The notes beneath the pieces are model-generated. The model worked only from the letters and a program-made list of their open reading frames with translations. It did not search any database and had not been told where the DNA came from. From contig JALOMU010000105.1 of NCBI GenBank assembly GCA_025455285.1, positions 1 through 6,346 of the forward strand: a stretch of DNA of 6,346 nucleotides, written 5' to 3'. Origin of the DNA: Flavihumibacter sp. Its GTDB lineage: Bacteria; Bacteroidota; Bacteroidia; Chitinophagales; Chitinophagaceae. The translations under genes were made by a program, and so were the position numbers. Positions 1 to 5,830 of the stretch are shown piece by piece. Numbering within the stretch: the stretch's first letter is position 1; the number at the start of each line of letters is the position of its first letter.

Positions 1-98
1 TGTTTTCCTGCTCTTTCCCGACAATTAATAAGCAACTAAACATGTAGAAAGCTTTCGGCGAATATGTTTGGACGGGGGTTCGACTCCCCCCAGCTCCA
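1..98 (+). ncRNA. ssrA: tmRNA (transfer-messenger RNA), 3' end only
   Basis: This is the 3' part of tmRNA, which rescues stalled ribosomes by acting as an alanyl-tRNA and then as a short mRNA. The T arm is visible as GGGGG (74-78), loop TTCGACT (79-85) and CCCCC (86-90). It is followed by the acceptor strand CAGCTCC (91-97) and discriminator A98, the classic tmRNA 3' end. The CCA tail is not encoded (the next bases are cat), as is usual in Bacteroidota, so it would be added after transcription. The segment ATGTAGAAAGC just after base 40 matches the conserved 3' side of the tRNA-like domain. The 5' half and the tag-peptide reading frame lie outside the window, so the tag cannot be read. Confidence 0.93.
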
Positions 99-129
99 CA
101 TTCACAATGATTTATCTTCGACTCCAATT

Positions 130-163
130 AAAAAGGCGGCTAAACGGGCCGCCTTTTTGTTTT
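130..163 (+). terminator. Intrinsic terminator of ssrA
   Basis: A GC-rich hairpin has stem GGCGGC (135-140) and GCCGCC (148-153) around a 7-nt loop. The stem is extended by A130-134 pairing with T154-158, followed by more T residues. It lies about 30 bp after the tmRNA 3' end, where an ssrA terminator is expected. The A/T flanks may let it work in both directions. Confidence 0.9.
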
Positions 164-236
164 CTGGCCTTCCGGTTATTTATTAGGTATAAATTATAAG
201 GCCTATATCTTTCATGATAAGTTTATTTGAGCCTTT

Positions 237-332
237 GAGGTAAGGATGAGGTTTCCATGAGGTTTCTATGAGGTAAGAATAAGGTAACAATAAGGTAAGG
301 ATAAGGTAAGTGTCACGTCTGTGTCTCGTCTG
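237..332. repeat. Array of 11-bp tandem repeats
   Basis: Consecutive 11-bp units begin at 237, 248, 259, 270, 281, 292 and 303. The units read gaggtaaggat, gaggtttccat, gaggtttctat, gaggtaagaat, aaggtaacaat, aaggtaaggat and aaggtaag(tgt), roughly RAGGTAASRAT. The same 11-bp step then continues with a second motif, tgtcacgtctg (311-321) and tgtctcgtctg (322-332). No frame is open through the whole array. The array stops where recognisable AraC-family coding sequence begins (about 330). Its function is unknown; the period is close to one helical turn. Confidence 0.85.
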
Positions 333-763
333 AACTCCCTCATTCATTATTTTGAAGTTGAACTGCCATTTCCCGAAAAAATTGCCGCATTGAAGATTCA
401 GGAGACAGTGACAATTCTCCGAACCATTGATCCTGAAATTGAGGTTGTTTTGGTAAATTTTGAATAGCCACCCAAACTTGACCTGGCTGAATTTATAGAA
501 AGCAATTTTATGATTAACATGTCTCTGGATTAATTAGGATTTCTTACTTGTCGTAGTTTAATAATCTTCAAAAGAGACTTTCATAAACGCTATAAAATAA
601 CTCCCCGGCGATGACTTATAAAAAGCGACTCGAACTGGCATATCATCAACTGGCTATTAAAAACAAACGACCAGTTGAAGTGTACCTGAAACCTGGTTTT
701 GAAAACCTTTCTCATTTTATCTATGTTTTCAAAAAACAATTCGAGCTAACACCAACCGTACCT
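330..763 (+). pseudogene. AraC-family transcriptional regulator remnant (5'-truncated, two stops, one frameshift)
   Basis: Reading the frame of base 330 through its stops gives a recognisable AraC/XylS regulator of the ExsA-like group. A linker region (LNSLIHYFEVELPFPEK...) leads into PPKLDLAEFIESNF and then LGFLTCRSLIIFKRDFHKRY, which is the first helix-turn-helix. The second helix-turn-helix follows in another frame from 611 (TYKKRLELAYHQL, then GFENLSHFIYVFKKQF). Lesions are TAG at 465-467, TAA at 531-533, and a frame change at about 612, where a Trp-Leu pair expected before TYKKR is missing, consistent with a 4-base deletion. The N-terminal effector domain is absent; its place is taken by the 11-bp repeats. 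An isolated 58-codon ORF from ATG 611 contains only the second HTH and is unlikely to be a real gene. The family call is firm; the regulatory target is unknown. Confidence 0.85.
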
Positions 764-775
764 TCTGGTAAAAAA

Positions 776-1066
776 GGATCCTTCTAGCGAGTATCATTTG
801 GTAAAAATCCTTATAAAGCAAAACCTGGTGATTACCTGGTGTCGGTCAAAAATATTGCTCATACGTATACTGTAGATTCTCCAGGGGGTTACAGAATATT
901 GTTAATCTGTTCACAAGCAGGCTTCCAAAATTTTGACCGTTCGTTAAGTAATCCGGTTAATTCACTCGTTCCTCCTCTTACACAACTTACTAAAATTGAT
1001 TATGAAAAAGTGATGATGGTGGGAGCTGAATTCGGAGTTGAATTTGTTGGACTTCCGGCACGCTGA
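776..1066 (+). pseudogene. Cupin-domain (quercetin dioxygenase-like) protein remnant, N-terminus missing
   Basis: The frame reads GSF, a TAG stop (785-787), RVSFGKNPYKAKPGDYLVSV, then KNIAHTYTV...RILLICSQAGF and a C-terminal tail DYEKVMMVGAEFGVEFVG before TGA at 1064. This matches the second half of single-domain cupins: the PGDY...H stretch is cupin motif 2, with the usual Pro replaced by Val. The AGF and G-x-EF-x-G tail is typical of quercetin 2,3-dioxygenase-like cupins. The first cupin motif with most metal ligands (HxH...E) is missing, so the protein cannot be a working metal cupin. A GTG at 839 would give a 75-aa ORF, but this starts inside motif 2 and is not a credible start. The remnant lies in the same frame as the preceding AraC tail, as though a deletion had joined two neighbouring genes. 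Confidence 0.75.
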
Positions 1067-1079
1067 AAAATCCAATCGT

Positions 1080-2009
1080 TTACTTTGTTTTCGGTCTACC
1101 GTATTTAATTATAAAAGGCTTCACTGCATTGTATAAGTTTTTCTGGTTTTCAAAATACAATGCATGCCCTCCTTCCAGATATTTAATTTGTTTGTTTGGA
1201 AAGCGCATTAATTCAGGATGCCTGATTCCGATGGTATAGTCTTTTGTTCCGGCAATTATTAAAACCGGGCAATTAATCCTGGCTGTTGCCGGGATAAAGT
1301 CTGCAAAATATTCCTTGTATCCCCAGACTTTATTACCAAAATCCCATTCTTTTCCATAGACTAGCGTAACTGAATCATGGTACTGAAAATTCTCCCGGCT
1401 GTTAAACATCAGCCCATAGAATAAATCTTCTTCCCTAAGTTTTCCAAATGCTTGTCCCCATCGTTGCAATAATGGAAAGGTGTCATTGGTTAGTTCAGGA
1501 TAGGTTTTACCCTTTTTTTCCAGGAGTGTTACAGCATGTTTAATTCCGCTGGTTGCTGAGGAATCTATATTTACGGTGCAGTTCAGGTATACCATCGCTT
1601 TAATTGCATCCGGGTGTGCTGTTGAATATGCCGTTGCCAGTATGCCGCCAAAAGAATGTGCCATCACAATCCATTGCTTAATACCCAGGGATTTCCGGAC
1701 TTCCTCAAAGTCCTGCACCATTCTTGTGAGTGAATAGTTACTGCTTTCCGATTTACCGGAACGGCCACATCAGCGTTGGTCGAGGTAAACCATCTGAACG
1801 TCCTGTTCAAATATATTTCCCCCGGTATGCTCAAAATAACCGGAGTTAGAGCCAGGCCCGCCATGTAAAAACAATACCGGTGCGCCTTTACCACTGATAT
1901 GTACAAAAAGGTTAACGGAATCAGAAGTTTGGATTATTCGGGTTGTATCCGAAGAAAAAGCAAGCAGGTTGGCTAAAATAAAGGCTGTTAGTAAAACATT
2001 TTTTTTCAT
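1080..2009 (-). pseudogene. Alpha/beta hydrolase, proline iminopeptidase-like (S33), interrupted by an in-frame TGA
   Basis: One continuous frame of 309 codons reads a secreted alpha/beta hydrolase, apart from TGA at 1772-1770 (codon 80). A signal peptide covers residues 1-19. The oxyanion-hole motif HGGPG is at 49-53, and YLDQR-stop-CGRS at 75-84 stands where the family has DQRGCGRS. The nucleophile elbow AHSFGG places Ser at 119, the acid is Asp257 (IAGTKD) and the base His282 (EGGH). All catalytic residues and the family's usual length (about 300) are kept. TGA is one base from GGA (Gly), so a recent nonsense mutation or a sequencing error is the simplest reading. As written, translation gives a 79-aa product without the catalytic Ser; a restart at Met97 would lack the signal peptide and HGGPG. 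It converges with the cupin remnant, 13 bp away. Substrate is unknown. Confidence 0.85.
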
Positions 2010-2031
2010 ATGGGTGCATGTTAGGGAATAG

Positions 2032-2039
2032 CAAATGTA
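2032..2039 (-). promoter_or_regulatory. -7 element for the alpha/beta hydrolase
   Basis: On the minus strand this reads TACATTTG, a perfect match to the Bacteroidota -7 consensus TAnnTTTG, 22 bp before the hydrolase ATG. No clear -33 TTTG is seen at the expected distance, so the call rests on the -7 box and its position. Confidence 0.5.
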
Positions 2040-2045
2040 CTATTG
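2038..2045 (+). promoter_or_regulatory. Possible -7 element for the YrdB-like gene
   Basis: TACTATTG matches TAnnTTTG with one mismatch, 31 bp before the ATG at 2077. Its first two bases overlap the end of the opposing hydrolase -7 box. No good -33 element is seen, so support is weak. Confidence 0.25.
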
Positions 2046-2076
2046 TTTCTTACTAACTTTATTACCTTGAAGTAGT

Positions 2077-2433
2077 ATGCAAAATCATCCGCTTAATCTG
2101 CTATTACGTTTCGGGCTGGAACTCGTACTGGTTGGCATCTATGCTTACTGGTCGTGGCAGATTTTTGAAGGGTTTCAAAAATACCTGTTCAGCCTGCTTA
2201 TACCACTTGCTGGTATGCTGCTTTGGGGAATTTTCAAAGTTCCCGGTGACCCTGGTAAAGCGATCGTGGCCATACCCGGTTGGGTTCGCATATTGCTGGA
2301 AATATTTTTATTCGTTGCAGGTTATTGGATGTTGAGAAATTTGCATTTGTATAAGTTAGCCAATCTGTTTGCGACTATATCTTTATTACATTACCTCATC
2401 TCTTGGGAACGTATCCGATGGTTACTTTCCTGA
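2077..2433 (+). CDS. YrdB/DUF2568-family four-helix membrane protein
   Basis: This 118-aa hydrophobic protein has four predicted membrane helices at about residues 7-29, 34-53, 68-86 and 88-108. The pattern matches the YrdB (DUF2568) family: an N-terminal LLLRFGLEL helix, a WGIFKVPGDPG segment at the end of helix 2, and VRILLEI opening helix 3. Length is typical of the family. Its biochemical role is not known, so no function is assigned beyond inner-membrane location. It is divergent from the broken hydrolase (67-bp gap) and separated by 80 bp from the next gene, which has its own promoter. ATG 2077 is chosen because it gives the family's N-terminus. The stop is TGA, so TGA serves as an ordinary stop codon here. 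Confidence 0.8.
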   Translation: MQNHPLNLLLRFGLELVLVGIYAYWSWQIFEGFQKYLFSLLIPLAGMLLWGIFKVPGDPGKAIVAIPGWVRILLEIFLFVAGYWMLRNLHLYKLANLFATISLLHYLISWERIRWLLS

Positions 2434-2464
2434 TATTAATCATACCTGCTCTTGATAAATGCTT

Positions 2465-2496
2465 TTTGGAGTAAGTGTACTGTTGTTGTAATTTCG
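2465..2496 (+). promoter_or_regulatory. Promoter of the putative copper cluster
   Basis: TTTG (2465-2468), a 20-bp spacer and TAATTTCG (2489-2496) fit the Bacteroidota -33/-7 promoter (TTTG, then TAnnTTTG) with one mismatch in the -7 box. The start of transcription would fall near 2500-2504, giving a 5' leader of only about 10-14 nt before GTG 2514. No metal-responsive operator palindrome was recognised around it. Confidence 0.5.
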
Positions 2497-2513
2497 TATT
2501 GTAGATTAGTCAG

Positions 2514-2903
2514 GTGCGATTTCTTCACAACATAGTAACCAGCGTTTTATTGCTAGTGGTGCTTACCGGAGCAATGAAGAACACTTTGCTACTAATGTAT
2601 TACCAGGTTGATACCACCGCTTTTATCAACACATTCTGTGTGAATAAAGACCGGCCGCAGTTGCATTGTGATGGAAAATGTAAACTCTCCCAGCTGCTGA
2701 AAGAAAAAGAACGTAAAGAAGCCAACGAAACCCTTGTTTCCCTTCAGGCAGAATACCTGCTTTTTCAACCAACCGAAAAAATTAAGCTGCAATTACCAAC
2801 TATTCTGGTAACTGATCAACCTGCTCCTGTTGCAGTATATTCCAATTTATATCAGTTTCAATTTCTCTCCCGTACGGATCGCCCTCCGCAGACAATAGCC
2901 TAA
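2514..2903 (+). CDS. Small membrane-anchored Cys/His protein of copper-type gene clusters (function unknown)
   Basis: The product is 129 aa. A hydrophobic N-terminal segment (about 6-28) is either a membrane anchor or an uncleaved signal. Directly after it come Cys42, His51, Cys52 and Cys56 in the context FCVNKDRPQLHCDGKCKL, a Cys-x9-Cys-x3-Cys arrangement suited to metal or disulfide chemistry. A charged, probably helical stretch (57-80) and an unremarkable tail follow. I recall similar short proteins with NKD-P-L-C-x-GKC beside TonB receptors in other Bacteroidota, but know no established function. The start is GTG at 2514, just after a plausible promoter; the next ATG (2574) would cut through the hydrophobic segment. 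It leads the cluster, 42 bp before the lipoprotein gene. A role in copper binding at the inner membrane is inference. Confidence 0.72.
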   Translation: MRFLHNIVTSVLLLVVLTGAMKNTLLLMYYQVDTTAFINTFCVNKDRPQLHCDGKCKLSQLLKEKERKEANETLVSLQAEYLLFQPTEKIKLQLPTILVTDQPAPVAVYSNLYQFQFLSRTDRPPQTIA

Positions 2904-2945
2904 ACGCCCTTACTCATCTATTGTCTAATTTTTCAATTTATAAAA

Positions 2946-3785
2946 ATGAAATCTCTGTTCATATGGGGACTGTTATCCCTTACCCTACTATTTACTGCCT
3001 GTTCCAAAAATGATGACAAGCCCGCACCCGCGGATGAACTGGAAGGCCTTACTCTCGTTAAAACAATCTCGAATGCCACACATGTTATTGACTTGTACAC
3101 TGGCACCGGAAAGTTTGAAACCGGCTATAATTCCATTTATCTCCAGATAAAAACCACCAGTGGTAGCCTCGTTGATAATGCCACCAGTAGCTGGATGCCG
3201 GTTATGAAAATGATGAATATGAGTCACTCCTGTCCTTTTTCAGCAATTGAAAAAAAACAGGGTGCTCAATATACCTACCAGGGATTTATTGTTTTCCAAA
3301 TGCCAGGAAACGATATGGAATATTGGGAGCTGACCCTTAACTATACGGTCAATGGACAAGCCTATACGATAAAAGAACGCATTCAGGTTACAGATCCAAT
3401 ACGAAGGAAAGTACAATCCGTAATGGGTTCTGATAACAAACGGTATGTGCTGGCAATGATGGAGCCTTCCAGTCCAAAAGTAGCAGTGAATGATATGAGT
3501 GTCTTGCTCTACACCATGACCAATATGATGCAATTCGACCCGGTTGATAACTATACCATCCAGATTGATCCGCGTATGCCTGGTATGGGGAACCATGGAT
3601 CCCCCAATAATGTTCATCTTACGCAGGGTTCAGATAAGATTTACCGGGGAAAATTGAGCCTGACCATGACCGGTTACTGGAAAATTAATCTCCAACTGCT
3701 GAATGCCAATGGAACTGCCGTGAAAGGGGAACCCGTTGCTGGTGATAATGAATCCAGTAGTCTTTTTTTTGAAGTAGAATTTTAA
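2946..3785 (+). CDS. Met-rich lipoprotein with two YtkA-like lobes, putative copper-binding
   Basis: This 279-aa lipoprotein has a signal peptide ending in lipobox LFTAC (Cys19). The mature start C-S-K-N-D-D is acidic, like Bacteroidota surface-export signals, so exposure on the cell surface is possible. Two similar beta-rich lobes resemble the YtkA family. Lobe 1 (about 47-135) carries MPVMKMMNMSHSCP (84-97) with Met84, 87, 89, 90, 92, His94 and Cys96. Lobe 2 (about 165-255) carries RMPGMGNHGSPNNVH (210-224) with Met211, Met214, His217 and His224. The lobes align around these loops and around a following Y-x-G...M-x-G...YW pattern. Eighteen of 279 residues are Met. Thioether, imidazole and thiol ligands point to Cu(I)/Cu(II). 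It ends 10 bp before the receptor gene, implying co-transcription and a partner role with it. Metal identity is inferred, not shown. Confidence 0.8.
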   Translation: MKSLFIWGLLSLTLLFTACSKNDDKPAPADELEGLTLVKTISNATHVIDLYTGTGKFETGYNSIYLQIKTTSGSLVDNATSSWMPVMKMMNMSHSCPFSAIEKKQGAQYTYQGFIVFQMPGNDMEYWELTLNYTVNGQAYTIKERIQVTDPIRRKVQSVMGSDNKRYVLAMMEPSSPKVAVNDMSVLLYTMTNMMQFDPVDNYTIQIDPRMPGMGNHGSPNNVHLTQGSDKIYRGKLSLTMTGYWKINLQLLNANGTAVKGEPVAGDNESSSLFFEVEF

Positions 3786-3795
3786 AGCACACACT

Positions 3796-5814
3796 ATGAA
3801 GCAGCTAGTATGCTGCGCATTGTTACTGTCTGGCCTGTCAACCATGGGTCAGACAGTACCTGCGCAAAAAGATTCTGCAAAGTTTCAGGAATTGACCGAG
3901 GTGATTGTGATTTCCCGCCAGGCAAGCCGGAATAAAAATAACAATCTGTTGAGTACACTGGATCAATATCTTTCCTCACACGAGCAGGTTGATCTGATCA
4001 AGAGAGGCGCCTATGCCTGGGAGCCAATGTTAAATGGCCTCTCTTCAGAGCGTTCTGTAATCACTATTGATGGTATGCGCATTTATGGTGCCTGTACCGA
4101 TAAAATGGACCCGGTCAGTTCCTATGTGGAAACAACAAATCTGTCAAGGGCCGATGTAAAAAATGGGCAATCTGGGAATGCACATGGTGCATCCATTGGT
4201 GGGAGCCTGGACCTGGTACGAAAAAAATCCGGATTTGGTGCCAATCAATTCGCCACACATATTTTTAGTGGGTTTGAGTCCAATAACCGACAACGAATTT
4301 TGGGTTCGGACATTTCGTATAGCAGAAACCGATGGTATACCGATTTTGATTTCACCTTTCGAAAAGCGGAGAATTATCGCGACGGGAAAAACCAGGAAAT
4401 CCTTTACAGCCAGTTTTCCAAATTCAATCTGTCTGCAGCTGCAGGATATAAGTTGAATGAGCATCAGCAGGTGGAAGCTTCTGTTATTTATGATGATGCA
4501 CGCGATATCGGATACCCCGCACTTCCGATGGATGTATCCAGCGCAAAAGCAGTTATTGCCTCTATTGGGTATACCCGTCATCACCTGTCAAACACCTGGC
4601 AGGGATGGGAAACTAAAATTTACCACAACAAGGTAACCCATGTAATGGATGATACGAAACGTCCGGTTGTTCCAATCAGAATGGATATGCCCGGCTGGAG
4701 TACAACAACGGGGATGTATAGCCGAATTGATGGAAAATCATCCCGTCATCAATTTAAACTAACTGCCAGCGCACATCATAACCGATCGCTTGCGGAGATG
4801 ACCATGTACCCAAATGATCCGAATGAAAAGGAGATGTTTATGCTAACCTGGCCAGATGTGCATACCTGGTATGCCGGACTTTTTATGGAGGATAATTTTC
4901 AGTTACACCGCCAATGGACACTCAACAGTTCAGCCGGTGTTGCTTTTCAGCAGCATCAATTAAAAGATGAATCCGGAGTTAAATCACTACAAATATTTTA
5001 CCCGGATATGCAGTCTGTGAAAAACCGATTGTTGAAAAATTTCGGATCGAATTTGCAGTACCATCCCGGCAACTGGCGATTTTCGTTTGGGGCTTCCTAC
5101 AGCGAACGTGCACCCAGTGTTTCGGAAGGGTATGGATTTTATCTGTTTAACAGTTTTGATCGGTTTGATTATATCGGAAATCCCGGTTTAAAAAATGAGC
5201 AATCATTTTCATTGAACGGAACTGTTGCCTTTGCAACGGATCGGTTTAGTTTGAAATGGCAGGGTAGTTGGTTTCAGATCCGAAATTATATTGTAGGAAT
5301 GCCATCCCCCGGATTGATACCCATGACAATTGGGGCGGCCGGCATCAAAATTTATGAACAGGTTCCATTTTCAACAGTTTACTCCACCAGTTTGAATGCC
5401 AGTTATGGTATTGTTTCCGGTTTATCGGTTTCCGGAAAGGCAATTTACCGCAGAGGATTTACGAATGAGCAGCTAGATTTACCAATGATGCAGCCATTTT
5501 CTTATGGCGTTCGTTTGCAATATACCAGCAATGCGTTCTCTGCAGAGGCCAGCCTGGATGGGGCGGTAAAACAATCGAAGTACAGCCCACTATTTGGTGA
5601 AACTGCTGCACCCGCATATTCCATCGCAAGCCTGGGGGCCGGATACCAGTTTAAATGGAAGAAAAATAGTTTTCAGGTAAGAAGTGGCGTGGAAAACCTG
5701 TTCAATCGGTATTATACCACATTTTCTGATTGGAACAGGATACCCCGTATGGGAAGAAATCTTTTTTTGAATCTTATTATCGGGTTTTCAGAACCGTCAA
5801 AAGCAGGGCTTTAG
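3796..5814 (+). CDS. TonB-dependent outer-membrane receptor, OprC-like (putative copper)
   Basis: This is a complete 672-aa TonB-dependent receptor: signal peptide (about 1-18), TonB-box-like TEVIVIS (34-40), plug (about 45-150), then a 22-strand type barrel. The last strand LFLNLIIGF ends at Phe664 with eight extra residues. The C-terminal box ENLFNRYYTTFSDWNRIPRMG is typical. It lacks the CarboxypepD_reg-like N-terminal domain common in SusC-type receptors. The plug segment IDGMRIYGACTDKMDPVSSYVE resembles the copper receptors OprC and NosA and gives Cys100-xxx-Met104. The barrel adds THVMDD with His282-x-Met284. In Pseudomonas aeruginosa OprC, copper is bound by Cys143, Met147, His323 and Met325, almost the same spacing. 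Further Met residues lie at 296/298, 335/337 and 347/349. Copper is therefore the likely substrate, imported with TonB-ExbBD energy. The start ATG 3796 lies 10 bp after the lipoprotein stop. Confidence 0.88.
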   Translation: MKQLVCCALLLSGLSTMGQTVPAQKDSAKFQELTEVIVISRQASRNKNNNLLSTLDQYLSSHEQVDLIKRGAYAWEPMLNGLSSERSVITIDGMRIYGACTDKMDPVSSYVETTNLSRADVKNGQSGNAHGASIGGSLDLVRKKSGFGANQFATHIFSGFESNNRQRILGSDISYSRNRWYTDFDFTFRKAENYRDGKNQEILYSQFSKFNLSAAAGYKLNEHQQVEASVIYDDARDIGYPALPMDVSSAKAVIASIGYTRHHLSNTWQGWETKIYHNKVTHVMDDTKRPVVPIRMDMPGWSTTTGMYSRIDGKSSRHQFKLTASAHHNRSLAEMTMYPNDPNEKEMFMLTWPDVHTWYAGLFMEDNFQLHRQWTLNSSAGVAFQQHQLKDESGVKSLQIFYPDMQSVKNRLLKNFGSNLQYHPGNWRFSFGASYSERAPSVSEGYGFYLFNSFDRFDYIGNPGLKNEQSFSLNGTVAFATDRFSLKWQGSWFQIRNYIVGMPSPGLIPMTIGAAGIKIYEQVPFSTVYSTSLNASYGIVSGLSVSGKAIYRRGFTNEQLDLPMMQPFSYGVRLQYTSNAFSAEASLDGAVKQSKYSPLFGETAAPAYSIASLGAGYQFKWKKNSFQVRSGVENLFNRYYTTFSDWNRIPRMGRNLFLNLIIGFSEPSKAGL

Positions 5815-5830
5815 TATTTTAGCGGCTGTT

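Noticed and set aside
237..332. CRISPR array
   Set aside because: Units are 11 bp with no spacers between them and no cas genes nearby; this is a simple tandem array.
611..787. Small 58-aa HTH protein
   Set aside because: It is only the second helix-turn-helix of an AraC regulator whose first part is recognisable upstream in another frame.
839..1066. Intact 75-aa protein from GTG 839
   Set aside because: The start lies inside cupin motif 2, and homology continues upstream in the same frame to a TAG at 785, so it is a fragment.
1770..1772. TGA read as glycine through an alternative genetic code
   Set aside because: TGA ends the intact YrdB-like gene at 2431-2433, and no other gene here has an internal TGA at a conserved glycine.
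99..2009. att direct repeat of the tmRNA 3' end
   Set aside because: The sequence gttcgactcc of the T arm was not found again downstream in the window, so no right-hand attachment site can be claimed.
2434..2513. Riboswitch or metal-operator upstream of the copper-type cluster
   Set aside because: The predicted leader is too short for a riboswitch and no convincing inverted repeat was found.
3240..3617. Minus-strand ORF of 125 aa, and other minus-strand ORFs inside 2592-6181
   Set aside because: They lie opposite genes with clear family motifs, show no recognisable domains and have odd composition; they are shadows of the plus-strand genes.
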